Shown here: piece by piece, positions 36,418 to 47,518 of the stretch
How the letters are laid out: each line of letters starts with the position of its first letter
How positions within the stretch are numbered: position 1 is the first letter of the stretch
Assembly (NCBI GenBank): GCA_016802295.1
Contig: JAESIW010000137.1
Coordinates: 6,309,026-6,373,025 of the forward strand
DNA length: 64,000 bases
Source of the DNA: Brachionus rotundiformis
Taxonomy: Eukaryota; Rotifera; Eurotatoria; Ploima; Brachionidae
Direction: 5' to 3'
The notes under the pieces: model-generated
Told to the model about the DNA's origin: nothing
Database searches by the model: none
The model's input: the letters and a program-made list of their open reading frames with translations, nothing else
Made by a program: the position numbers and the translations under genes

Positions 36418-36490
36418 GCCCGACTAGCTCAGTTAGTTAGAGCGTCGTGCTAATAACGCGAAGATCATGAGTTTGTTCCTCGCGTTGGGC
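36418..36490 (+). tRNA. tRNA-Ile (AAU), possibly a pseudogene
   Basis: 73 nt fold as a cloverleaf. The acceptor stem GCCCGAC/GTTGGGC includes one G-U pair. The D-arm GCTC/GAGC contains a normal A box. The anticodon stem TCGTG/CGCGA surrounds the loop CTAATAA with anticodon AAT. A Pol III terminator (seven T) follows at about 36494. The T arm is abnormal: the loop reads TTTGTTC, lacking the invariant C56 and A58, and the stem has one A-C pair, so the B box is poor. It could be a decaying gene or a divergent functional one. Confidence 0.8.
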
Positions 36491-36553
36491 AAATTTTTTT
36501 CTTATAATAATTTTAAAAAATATTTTTCTTAATTTCAAAAATCAAATCAAAAA

Positions 36554-36624
36554 TGCACTGGCCGGGAATCGAACCCGGGCCGCCCGCGTGGCAGGCGAGC
36601 ATTCTACCACTGAACCACCAGTGC
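36554..36624 (-). tRNA. tRNA-Gly (GCC)
   Basis: 71 nt, reading GCACTGGTGGTTCAGTGG at the 5-prime end, anticodon loop with GCC and a canonical T arm containing GGTTCGATTCC. The acceptor stem GCACTGG/CCAGTGC is perfect. A and B boxes match consensus, and five T follow on the transcribed strand. It is convergent with the tRNA-Ile gene, 63 bp away. Confidence 0.97.
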
Positions 36625-36887
36625 TTACAGCAAAAAAAAACAATTCTTAATTAATATAGTTTCCTAAAGAGTATTCTAATTTTGAAAATTATAGCTTAAG
36701 AATTTTAAAAAATAATCAAAAAAGATTAGTGAAATTTTTAATTCATGAACTTCAAAGACAAACATGTAAAATTCAATAGGGAATGTTCACGAAGCATAAA
36801 AAAATTGTTCATTTCTCTAAGGATTGTCTATTCTTTTTAAATTTGTTTAAAATTCAACATTTTTGATTCAATTGAAACTTTATAAAA

Positions 36888-37265
36888 ATGTGTAATGCTG
36901 TATTGGTTTATGGTTTTGCTGCTCCCGAAGACACAAGAATTAATATAGAAAATGTTAAAGGAATATATGAATATGCTGGTCAGATATGTAGAGAGTATGG
37001 TTTGGATTTAATCTATGGTGTTGAGATTGATCTTAAATACTACAAAAATCTTTCATTCCAACATGTAGATATTTTAGCGGAATCGTTAGGCTTTAAAGCG
37101 GATTATTGTCTAGCTATTTCAGGCTCATATGATTTTGATCCATGTGGTAACAAAGACTTATTTTTTGATGAAAAATCAATCCAGAAAGCAACAGAAGCTC
37201 TTGAAAAAATAATGCCTGAAATAGAAAAATTAGATCTTGATTTATATGACCTGCTTGTTTGTTAA
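36888..37265 (+). CDS. unrecognised 125-residue protein
   Basis: The ORF runs from ATGTGTAAT to TAA without an intron signal. The protein is slightly acidic, with no signal peptide or membrane helix. The first 75 residues look alpha/beta (AVLVYGFAAPEDTRINIENV, LDLIYGVEIDL, ADYCLAISGSYDFDPCGNKD); the last 35 are helical and acidic (ATEALEKIMPEIEKLDLDLY). I do not recognise the family. Its 3-prime end is duplicated at 36275-36362, and the better preservation of the copy here supports a real gene. Codon use is like that of the other host genes. Confidence 0.5.
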   Translation: MCNAVLVYGFAAPEDTRINIENVKGIYEYAGQICREYGLDLIYGVEIDLKYYKNLSFQHVDILAESLGFKADYCLAISGSYDFDPCGNKDLFFDEKSIQKATEALEKIMPEIEKLDLDLYDLLVC

Positions 37266-37570
37266 TCATAGAAAATTTATTATTCCACTTAATTTTTCCT
37301 TGATTTTAATTATTTATGTAATTTTTAATTAAAGAATTTATTTAATCTAACTTTTATTTTTTAATTAATGCGAAAAAAAATCTCTATAAAATTTAAAAAA
37401 AAGCTTTTTTTAATAGATTTTTTTAATTTAATATTAAATGTTTAATTTATTAAATATATACTAAGTGTGTTTTTTTTTGTAATTTATTTTTCATGTATTC
37501 TTCTATAATCTATAAAATTATTAATCAATATTGAGTTATCAAAATTACTCAAACAAACTTTAAAAGATAT

Positions 37571-39050
37571 TCAAATAAAATCTTCCCTCGAAATTCCGGA
37601 ATACTCGAAAATCCAACCACATTTCGATTTCTCTTTACTTAAATAATTTAATATGTTATTTAGTGATTTTTTTTTGTATCTTGTCCCTACCTGCTGGATG
37701 ATTGAAAGCACTTTTTCACCGTTTTCTCTTTGCTTTTTAATCAATTCTTTTTTCATTGTCGTAGAATGATTATAATATGAAGCGATTGAGCTACATTTCT
37801 CTGATGCTAGGGAAAAAATATTAAACTGGTCATTTTGTCTATTTAAAAGCACGATGACGGATTCATCAAGATTTTTTTTATCAAATTGTTCTATATTTTG
37901 AGATTTTTGTTAGCACAGTCATCTATCACCTATCTCATTTCCTCATTTCTGATTGATTTTTGTTCAAAGCAGGCAAAATGTTGAAAATTTTATATTATTA
38001 CATTTTCATATTTTTATATTTTTTGTGCAAATTTCAAAATTTCCCAAACAAAATTTTTCTGAAACAATGCACAAAAAATATAAAAATTTGAAAATGTAAA
38101 AATGTAAAATTTTCAACATTTTGCCTTCAAAGCATTTGAAACAATTAAATTTAATAAGTGGCCAATACACGGTATTCTTTCAATATCAAGATGTTTAGAC
38201 TTCTGAATCATTGAGTTACCATTGTCCGTTGTAATAAATTTAATTTTATCTTGAATTGAAAAATCATCAAGTAGGCAAGCTATATTTCCAGCGAGATATT
38301 AAACTGAATGACCACCTAACATATACCGAACAGCTAATAGCATAGAGTGAAGATTAAGTTTTTCGAAGAAAATGAGCGTTTAAACTAATATACGAAAAAT
38401 TTTGGACAGGTGTCCAACAATCGGTAGTAAGACTTATATTTTTGACATTGTTTAGTTTTGCTACAGAGAGTTTTTTTTGTATCATAATAAAAACTTGATA
38501 ATTCCGAAAGATCTTTCCTTGTTGAAAGTTTAAAATTTGGATTTAAATAATTGCAAAATAGCTTCAAAAATTGATTATCAACGCAACGAAAAGGTAGACT
38601 TGCAGTGATTATAAACATAAGGAGAAGATAAGATGGATCTTTCTCCCTTTGATTGTTTTCAATTTTTTGGGATAGTTTTATTCCATGATATTTTGTCTAA
38701 ATGTCGAATCATTGTGCTAGTTGTATTGTCATTATCGGAAAATACGATCTTACAAATTTCATTTTTTGTTTTAACAATGCATTTTACTACGAGATTTTGC
38801 ATAATGTCACCTTTTTCATTTACCTTTTCAATGAAGTTTTTTTTAAGCTTTTTTAATTGAAAATAATCCCAACATCTCCGACCAATATCATCATCATCTT
38901 CATACTCGGAAAAAATAGGGGATTCTGATTGAAAATTATTATCTTTATTAAATGAAAGATTACAAACTTGTTCAGTTACTAAATTTTCATTTTCAAAATT
39001 ATCCAATTGCAAACTTGAACATGGTTCTGAACTTCGAAGTCGTTTTACTT
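37571..39050 (-). pseudogene. hAT/ZBED-type transposase relic (third hAT family)
   Basis: On the minus strand, fragments appear in correct hAT order. First is a BED-finger-like region (RRCWDYFQLKKL ... STMIRHLDKISW, within 39012-38659). Next is the VDNQFLKLFCNYLNPNFKLS segment (38618-38385). Third is the TTDNGNSMIQKSKHLDIERI plus HLLNLIVSNALKAK core (about 38260-38120). Last is a late segment near 37850-37571. Stops and frame changes separate them, and a foldback MITE (37972-38125) sits in the core. No function remains. It is distinct in sequence from hAT copies A and B. Confidence 0.7.
37972..38125. mobile_element. 154-bp foldback MITE with 9-bp target duplication
   Basis: The termini are GGCAAAATGTTGAAAATTTTA on the left and its inverse on the right; arms of about 60 bp pair around a short AT-rich centre. 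TTCAAAGCA is repeated directly at 37963-37971 and 38126-38134. It interrupts the hAT relic, so it arrived later. The 9-bp duplication again suggests a Mutator-like transposase. Confidence 0.85.
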
Positions 39051-39158
39051 GTGAATCTTTGCTATATGTAGCTCATATCTACTTAATTTTTGGAGTGACA
39101 TTATGGAGAATATTTTTTGATTTAAAAACTGTTTATATAAATTTCAAATATACAGGAC

Positions 39159-40440
39159 TGCACAAAAGTTTAGACGCACAAGCTTTTTTAATAAGTGAGA
39201 CAAAAAAATATTAAGTTTTGTTTTAGAAATAAACAAAATAAAAATCAGTTTTTAATTAAATTAATTCTGCTCTTCAAATTGATATAAAATATATGATAAT
39301 TCGATTTTAAACTTATCTGAAAAATTGAAATTAAATAAAAGCCATAAAAATGTGAATCAAAAATTTTTGCACAAAAGTTTAGACGCACATCATTAATCTC
39401 TAATTAGAATCGATTAATTAGCTTAAATGAATTGTAAATATCTTAATTAAAAGATTATGCAGTAAGTGTTAGATTCATATATGAAACATTGCTATTAAAC
39501 TTTCTGCTTAGTGCCTGTGACATTATTAATTACACCCGGAAGATATTAGCAATCTTGGTTAAAAAATGGGTGAAAAAAGCGTTACCAACGAAGTTAGATG
39601 TCAGATAATTGGCCAACTAAAAGATAAGACCAAAAGTTAAAGGGCATCTATGGCACCCCAAAGGAATCAACAAGGCTTAGAAAGGAATTTCTTGGGAGAC
39701 CAAGAAAGTTTACTTATAGGGACCAAAATAGTTAATTTATACAAGTAAGAAAAAATCCTACAATAAGTAATAAAAAGTTGGCTTCTGAGTTTAATTCTAA
39801 CTTTAAAAATGTTAAGGTAAGCAGAGAAACAGTAAGGAGATTTCTAAATAGTAAAGGAATATGAACTTATACAGTTCTTAAAAAGCCATTGCTGACGGCA
39901 TCGGATCGAATCAAAAGATAAAAATGGTTTAAAGAAAGACTGAATTGGACAGTTGAACGTTGGGGAATGGTAATTTTTAGTGATTAATCAAATTTTGAGG
40001 TGTTTAATAGGAAAACAAGGGTTTTAATAAAGAGGTTATATGAGGGGCGAATTAATCAATATAACTATAAGGAAACGTTAGAAAATGAACTTATGGTATC
40101 TGATATTTTTTACCAAAGAGATGATCCTTGGTTTTTCAACAGGATGGGGCTCCAGCATATAGAGCAAAGCTAATTAAAAAGTGGTTTGATGAGAATAATA
40201 TTGCCCTTTTACCATTGTGTGCCAGATCACCTGATCTTAATCCTATCGAGAACCTATCGTCATTAATATGATGCAAAATTGGTAGAAACAAAGATGACCT
40301 CAATCGAGCACTTAAAATTGACTCTTCTGAAGGAAAGGCTAGATGTACCTGATGAATATGTGAAAATATTAGTTGAATCAATGCCAAAACTTATAACTCT
40401 CAAAATAATAACAAAAGCTTTTGATGTTTAGAAAAAGGAA
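39159..40440 (+). mobile_element. Tc1/mariner transposon relic
   Basis: Two direct copies of a 22-bp word (containing GCACAAAAGTTTAGACGCAC) lie at 39159-39180 and 39368-39389, like the paired binding sites in the ends of IR/DR-type Tc1 elements. A transposase relic follows from about 39567: MGEKSVTNEVRCQIIGQLKD (helix-turn-helix), KVSRETVRRFLNSKGIWTYT, then the DDE core at IFSD-x-SNFEVF, FQQDGAPAYRAKLI and RSPDLNPIENL. Several stops and shifts break it. No inverted right-end repeats were found, so that end is probably deleted. Confidence 0.8.
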
Positions 40441-40444
40441 TTCA

Positions 40445-41640
40445 AATCTCTTTTTCAAAATTTCTCAAATATATTTCTCATGTCGCTAATGATTAAATAC
40501 TTTAATGATGATTATTTATTTATTTTAATAAAAATATTTGTTTTTTTAAACCGAAAAATTTGGTTTAGATGGCTCGAATAATTCAAAATTTCCAGGCTTA
40601 TGTTAGCGAATGTGAAAATTTAAGCAATTGAAAGCAAACTTAATAACAAAAATGCTCAAATTTGATTTTATTTATAGTCGAAAAATCTTTACATTAAAGA
40701 TCAGACGAAATTCTTAAACTCTTATTCTTAGAGTGACGTTATTAAATAAATATTTGCGGTAATAATTATTTTTAAAAATAATACGGTTTGAAAAAAAATT
40801 TATTATATAAAATAAATCAATTTTTTAATATGAACATTTTAAAAATTACATTCGAATTTAAAAAAATTAAAAAAATTAATAAAAAAAACCATTTCGATTA
40901 ATATTGACGAGTAACTTCTAATAAATTAAATTTACAAGTTTAAATGATTCGATTAAATACAAGCATCTTTAGAAGTGGATTGGTTTTATAGAGTTCAGGT
41001 ACGGCTGCTGAACTCTCTGCATCGGGGTGAGAAGGAAAGAAAAATAGAATTTTGCCAAGTTTAAAACCAATTATAAAAAAAATAATTTGAGTTCATTTCA
41101 AATTTGAAATTAATATTAAATCTCAGTTTTTCTATGGTTAAATATTTAGGCAAATATATTTTGGAATTTGTTACAATTATTTGTCCTTCTTTAGCTTCTT
41201 CATTGTTTGCTAAATATGATTATCACAGAAAACTGACCCGAGGGATGGACCAACAGCTGTTTCAAAACTCAATATCATCAATATCAAGACAGTAAGTTAA
41301 TTCAAATTATCCGATCCATGAGGCTATTATATGAATTTTTAATCAGAGAAATCCTTATCAATCCCCCTTACTCACTAAAATGCTTAAAAATGCTTAAAAT
41401 AAATCTAAAAAAAATATATTAAATAGTAATTTAAAAAAAAATATAAAATTTATTTGTCTAAAAATGAAATTAATCGAATTAAAATTAAATAAGTTTTTAC
41501 ACGCAAACATAAGATTAAATTCGAAAGATTTAGATTTTAATAAACAATGAATAAATTATTTTTAATTAAAAATTTAAATTAATTTCTTTGACCGCCTGAA
41601 AAATTGGGACGGTTTCTTGTACCGCTCGTTTTAAAAATAT
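40445..41640. other. AT-rich stretch without a supported gene
   Basis: The plus frame at 41104-41295 has no family resemblance and no clear splice context. The remainder is low-complexity AT-rich sequence. Confidence 0.35.
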
Positions 41641-42712
41641 AAAATATATGGTTATTAAACGGGCCAAAAATAGCCCGACAAAATAAACGGAGCAAAATCC
41701 GCGAGATCGATCTACCAAGTACGAAGCAAAATCTTTGTGCATTTTTTGATTATTCTTTTAACTTTGTTGATTTTAATAAGGCTTATTTTACCACAAGTTA
41801 GAGAGAATGTGCAAAGCATCTCAAATGCATCAATCCTGAGTTCAACAATAGTTCATTTTCAACTATTTTTCTATTTTGATCAATTTCATCATCAGAGCTT
41901 GTAACTTCGCCTTCAGTATCAGTTTCTCTTTCTTCAGCTATCCTATCATCAAGATCAAATTCATCTTCACCGACGAGATTCAAAAGCTTGCCCATTTTGA
42001 CCATATTTGAACCATTATCGGTTACAACTCTGACCAACTCCTCAATAATGTTTTCAATTTCTCTTATAATGCCGGTTCCAGTCGTTGGGAAAATGTTTTT
42101 GCGAAGAACGTATGTTTTAAATTTGAAATTTTCCTCTATAAAATGAATTGTAATTCTAAGAAACGAACTTAATTGTCGATCTGTCCAAATATCTATAGTT
42201 AGCGAAGCAAACCATATTTTGGTTAGTAATAGTTTTAATCTGTTACTCATTATGCCTAACGCTTTGTCTTACAATTTTAATAAATTTGTCCGCTATGTTG
42301 GTTTCGATTTTTTGCAAATAAGTGACATGAAAGAGTGGAACGCTTCACATTCAACTAAACGATAAGGTAAACAGCATCTAATAATCAAATATTTGAAAAT
42401 AAAATCATTGATAACTTCTGCTGTTAAACATTTTTTTTGGTCGTCATAAAATTTTTCTTTTCGTTGTGCTTTCCTGCATTGAAATTCCTCATAGGCTTCC
42501 TTTTCGCATATTTTAAATGTCGAATTCTTAATAACTTTGTTATCACCGTTATCTTTAAAGAAATTATATGAAAATTCTAAGTTCAAGGTTAAAAATTACT
42601 ATTAATTATTAATTCAGAATAAGCCAAGTTAATTATTGCTTGTTGCTTCTGAGAATCCGAATCAGAGTTTGTCGAATTTTCAGAATCAATCAAATTACTC
42701 ATCGCGATATGT
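41640..42712 (-). pseudogene. hAT transposon, copy B, internally deleted
   Basis: Close relative of copy A on the opposite strand. The minus strand begins MSNLIDSENSTNSDSDSQ (42702 down) and continues through the same 5-prime region to EAYEEFQCRKAQRKEKFYDD and the core LTIDIWTDRQLSSFL, RVVTDNGSNMVKMG and LLNSGLMHLRCFAHSL. It lacks the BED-finger stretch that copy A keeps (a deletion of about 54 bp) and loses homology soon after the FAHSL motif near 41700. Both copies share an early in-frame TAA, so either an intron or frame change lies there, or the family expanded after that stop arose. Not functional. Confidence 0.8.
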
Positions 42713-42714
42713 TA

Positions 42715-44660
42715 CTGTTCAGTAGTTTGTTTAAATCTAAGTATTTTTTAAAAAAGTAATTAAAAAAATCTGTCATTGTATTTTGAGTTAATTAATTTTT
42801 TTATAAATTCGTTTGATAATTCACATGAATGAAAATAAATGGTCACAACTTAACTAAAAGTTTTTCAATCCTCTAGAAATCAAATTAAATGAAATTTTTA
42901 GTTTTTTTGAATATTTTTATTAAAATAAATTTTTATTAACATTTAAAAAGACAATTCCTAAAAATGAAAATCACCTTTAACTCAATATAGAATGAAAGGA
43001 AGGCTTTTCATGACTATAGAAAATGAATTGTTATAGTCCATTTTTCCAAAAAATTACTCCAATATCTCCATCCAGGTATCCGACTGAACTCAATCAGAGT
43101 GAAATTTAATAAAATGCGCAAAGTCTATTTTAATTAAGATAATTTTTCTAACATAAAAAGATAAGAAAAATGAAATATGATAAGTTCGCTAAATAGTTCT
43201 TGATAAATTGAATTGACCACTATTTATCCGCGGTAGATGATAAACAAACGACCAAAAAACAATTTATAACTATTTACAAAAGGTAATTCAAAATCCACTC
43301 GAAGAATTGAAGCTATCCGTTTCAGTTCCGAATTTAGTCTACTGAATCTATGCTGCTTTGTTCTCGACGGGATGCCCTTCACATTCTAACTCAAACTCTT
43401 AATTGTTACCCGATACGCTGTTTTTAGAACCGTAACATGCTGGTTATGAGAACCACCAAGAGATAAAACTCGGCTTACAGGACTCTTTAAGAGAGTTTCT
43501 GTTTTACGAATCGAATGTGAGCCCGAGCCCATCAAGCAGCTTAAAGATAGGTATTCCGTCCCACGGGAATCCCCCTTTTTTTTATTTCTGGAAAAAGGCA
43601 TTCCGTTCCACGGAAATCCTTCTTCTGTATGGTAAGATAAAAGATGAATTCCGCTTCAATCAATTTGGCCACCATTAAGTTCGTGTCATAAACGAACAAA
43701 ATGGATTTGCCGAGATCAACACAGGAATCATTAGCTATTTGTCTCAATGACAACATAACCTCGCACTTAGTAACCCACAGGGGTCTAAACGGATAGCCAA
43801 GTCGACCCGGGCTAGTGGCATTCAAGTTGCGATCTCAATTAAAAGATGGAAGCGGAATTCACTGACTGGTGGCAATTAGAAAAATGAAGCTTAAGACCAG
43901 TGCGGATCTAGCAGTTAAGGAATAAGCTACTTATATTAAGCTGACTACTTCTAAACTATAGTTTTTTAAGTATTAATAAATACTATCTAATCTTATCAAC
44001 TCGCTTTAAACTAGTAAAAGTTCTTAAATATACGAACTACAGTTTAATTTTAGATATTTTATTCCTTTAATCTTAATAAAAACAGTGATTTATAAAATAT
44101 TTTGAAATTTATTTAAAAATTTAAAAAAACAAATATATATACAAATAAATTTGAATTTATTTCGCAGAAATATCCTAACAAAAATATTAGGTATCTTTCT
44201 TAATAATAAAGTTTAGCCTAATGAGAGAAAAGAAATAATGTATTCAATAAAATAAGATATGTATTGATAAAATAATTTATTAAAAAAAATAAAATTTAAA
44301 AAATTGAAGTTCGTTGGTGTTGGACTAATGTAATATTTTTGGAAATGATTTAATTCGCGTGTTTTTAAAATTTTTTTTTTTACATTGTAAATTAAATTTA
44401 TAATTTTATTTTTTTATTAAAGAACAGTTCCAATTCGTTAAAAATTATGTCTTATATTTTATTTTATATTTATAAATTATTATTAAGTCAATGTAATGAA
44501 TAAAATTTTTTTAGTATTTTACTTTATATATTTTCCTATTTTAAAAAGAAATCGAAATTAACCCTTGTGACTTGTGTGACAAAAAGATTGAAATCAAGTA
44601 ACCACTTTGACTTGCTGGTGCTGTACTTAAGAACAAGTCTGTAGAAAACCCTTTCCGAAA
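42715..44660. other. mixed region with an unidentified richer-GC repeat at 43300-43930
   Basis: 42715-43300 and 43930-44660 are AT-rich without features, apart from GACTTG-like hAT words at 44565-44640. 43300-43930 has a different composition and contains paired motifs such as ATTCCGTTCCACGG and ATTCCGTCCCACGG about 45 bp apart. Minus-strand frames across it (43386-43825) show no recognised domain. It is probably part of an unrecognised mobile element. Confidence 0.35.
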
Positions 44661-44783
44661 TCAGCAAAATGAATAAAAGCATATATCTAATTGATTCTTA
44701 CTCTGATGAAAGTGTTTTTTTATTGGACAATCCTGAAAAAAAAAATATCGATTTCAAACTTGACCTTATTATTGATGTATTGG

Positions 44784-45183
44784 TTAAAAAGCAAAATAAA
44801 ATAAAACCTGTTGACGATGATTTTTTCTGCATTCACTGAAGTTAAAGTTGTATCTTAGGTTTTCGTGTTCTAGAAATTGAAGGGCAAGCACTGGCAAAAC
44901 TAAATTTACAAAATTGCTAATTTTATCAAGATTCATTTCAAGTCTTCCATTTAAAACATTAGAATATATTTTTTTGAGTCTATTGAGTTTTTCTATCAGG
45001 TTTATTCGTAAGTTCTGTTTTAAAATCAAACGACAGTGTCGTATTCGTATTCATCTAGCTGATCTCTTGGATTCATAACTTGGACATCGCAATCATCGCT
45101 GGATTCAAAGTCTTCAATTTGCCGCATAATATTGTGTCCTTCGATTTCCTGAGACTCCTTATTCTCAAAATAATCCAAAAACC
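44784..45183 (-). pseudogene. unrecognised coding fragment with one frame change
   Basis: Two minus-strand frames overlap near 45025. The first reads an acidic segment (ENKESQEIEGHNIM, DFESSDDCDVQVMNPRDQLD). The second reads a helical segment (NLRINLIEKLNRLKKIYSNV, FVNLVLPVLALQFLEHENL). An acceptor-like AAG lies before the first at about 45184. The continuous codon-like sequence suggests a real exon or a recently broken gene, but I recognise no family. A sequencing error would also explain the shift. Confidence 0.3.
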
Positions 45184-45663
45184 TTAAAAATAATTAGTAA
45201 ATTATTAAAAAGTTTAATAAAAATAACCTTGGCTAGTTAGTATCTTTTGTTATTTTGGCAGCCACTATTGTTTATTTTAAAAATATAAAGTTTAAACGTT
45301 TTATTGATTAAATTATTGATTTGAGAATTAAATCGATTAAATTAAATCAATAATTGCTTTAAAATATAAAGTTAGAATTGTCAGACATATCGTTACCAAA
45401 TACTTTAATTTATAAACTAATTATATGATTAAACAAGATAGAGACTTGCTCTCGCGTTTTGGCTGTTGGAATCGTTGCGAAGTTTTCGAAGGAACTTTTG
45501 TTAGAAGCTATTGCGATAAGCAGCCTTATTTGTTTTTCATGTTTGAAAAGGGAATGTGCGTTCAAGCCCTGTCGAGTTCTTTCATGAAATGATAAACAAA
45601 TATAAACAAATAAATAAAATAAATCTAACATTTCTCGTCTTCAAACCAAAAATTTTTGCTTGA

Positions 45664-45895
45664 CTATATATATTCATTTTCTATAGTCATGCAAAGCCTT
45701 CCTTTCTTTCTCTTTCTATTTCTGTCGAGAAAGAACCTGACAGGGCTGAAAATCGACCGTACACGTCTCAATTGGATATCAAGGTCGAGCAAGTCAGAAA
45801 GCTTAAAGCCGAGATACTTATAAGACTTGACTGTTCTCAGCATTTGGAAGAGCAAATAAACAGTAGAAACACTTGAGCCATAACCCATTCAGATT
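45664..45895 (-). pseudogene. LINE reverse transcriptase C-terminal fragment
   Basis: The minus frame reads TVKSYKYLGFKLSDLLDLDI followed by QLRRVRSIF, the thumb segment (KYLGF) found after the catalytic core of Jockey/CR1-type reverse transcriptases. It is an isolated piece with no flanking RT motifs. Confidence 0.5.
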
Positions 45896-45899
45896 GTTC

Positions 45900-47185
45900 T
45901 CTTGAGATAGAAATGGTCTCAAGATTAAATGAATTTAAAGATTTCTCTAAATTAACCCTAAACCCTAACACCGTCAAACGGTTGAATAAAATTTTTGAAA
46001 AATTCCATAAAATTTGTTAACATCTTATCTAAAAATATACAATAAAAAGTTATATATTTATTGATAATTGTTAAAAAAGATGCTTCATCTATGAATAAAA
46101 AGGTCTAAGTAAATAAATAAATTTATCAAATGATTTTCCTTACCTGCTAATTTCAATAAACTTTCGCATATTTTAATAAAAATATACCCCTCATTCAAAG
46201 TAAAAACAAATTTAATAAAAAGATCTTTACCTTCTGCATACCCGAAACCCTAAACCAGGGCACTGACCCGAATTTCAACTGGTTGCATCCGCTTCTTAAA
46301 CAAAACAGGGTTTTATATTGAAATATTGGAATTTTTATTAAATTTTTTCTTGACAAAAACATTATTTTCCAATAAATTATGTAATTAATTTTAGAAAATT
46401 TATTTTTTTACTTATTTACTGATCTGCCCCAAGTTTATGTTTTTTCATGATAAAACAAAAAAGTAATCATTAGAAAAAAAAATAAATTTAGCTTTATATA
46501 TCAGTTTAACTAATTTATTATTTAGATAAAAAAGAAACGTTAAAATTCGTACCACGCCTTTGCATGAGAATTTTAAATCAATTAATCAATAAAGCTGCTA
46601 AATTTTCTGGAAAACTTATTTTTAGATTACATTTTTTAGGATAGATTACCCGACAAAAAACTTATCCAATTAGGTTGGTTTCTGGCGACAATAAGATAAG
46701 TCGATAATTTATTTTTAAATGGAAAAAAAAATTAGTGCTCAAATCAAAATATACTGTAATTTAAATTGCTTCTGATTATTATTAATTCTTAAGTGAATTA
46801 GAAGCTTATAATTTTACAAAATCATATTGATAAATTCTAAACAATCTTAATTTAGTTCCGAATCCATTGTGTAATCGCTATCTTACTTTTTCTTCTCTAT
46901 CTCCTGACTTAAAATTTGGGCACCTTTTAATACTGACAACTTATTATCTTAAATATTAAATTTTAGCTTTTTTTTCTGGATTTCTTAAACTGAAATAGAT
47001 TTAACTCGGCACAGATAAAAAAAAATAATTTTTCTAAATTTTGCAATTTTTTAAATTATTCGAGTTAATAAAGAGAATTTAAATATAAAAAAATTTTTTT
47101 TTATAAAATAAAGAAATAAAAAAGTTCACATTTTGTAAATTTACATTAAAAAAAGATATAAAACGAACGAATATATAAAAATAAC
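45900..47185. other. AT-rich region with CCCTAAA motifs
   Basis: No supported gene. Short telomere-like words (CCCTAAACCCTAAC at about 45957 and AAACCCTAAACC at about 46245) are embedded in less AT-rich patches. The rest is A/T runs. Confidence 0.35.
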
Positions 47186-47196
47186 CAAAATATTTG

Positions 47197-47293
47197 GGGT
47201 CTCCCCGGTAATGTTATCAACTGATAACATAAGATGTTATCAAATATTGAGCAACCGATTATGTTATCAAGGTGATAACAAATTTTGTTATCA
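47197..47293 (+). repeat. left terminal inverted repeat
   Basis: 97 bp, identical to the complement of 49257-49353. It contains paired palindromes of GTTATCA and TGATAAC separated by 2-3 bases, likely transposase binding sites. Further copies of the motif continue inward to about 47360. Confidence 0.95.
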
Positions 47294-47518
47294 AAAGATT
47301 TTGTTATCAGTAATGTTAACATAATTATGTATTTGATAACTAAATTATACACTTGATAACAAAAAACAACTATATTTTAAAGACATAATGTTTAGTTTTA
47401 ATTGAAAAAAAATTTTTTTTTTAATTTAAAATTTAAAATTTAAATTTTCTAGCAAATTAAAATATTAAATATTTAATTTTTTTTTAATATTAAAAGTTTA
47501 AAAAAAGTTTAGAATAAA

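Noticed and set aside
41104..41295. 63-residue plus-strand ORF
   Set aside because: No motif, no splice context and hydrophobic composition typical of AT-rich chance frames.
43386..43825. Minus-strand ORFs in the richer-GC patch as a gene
   Set aside because: The frames overlap and carry no domain; the repeated CCACGG words suggest an unidentified repeat instead.
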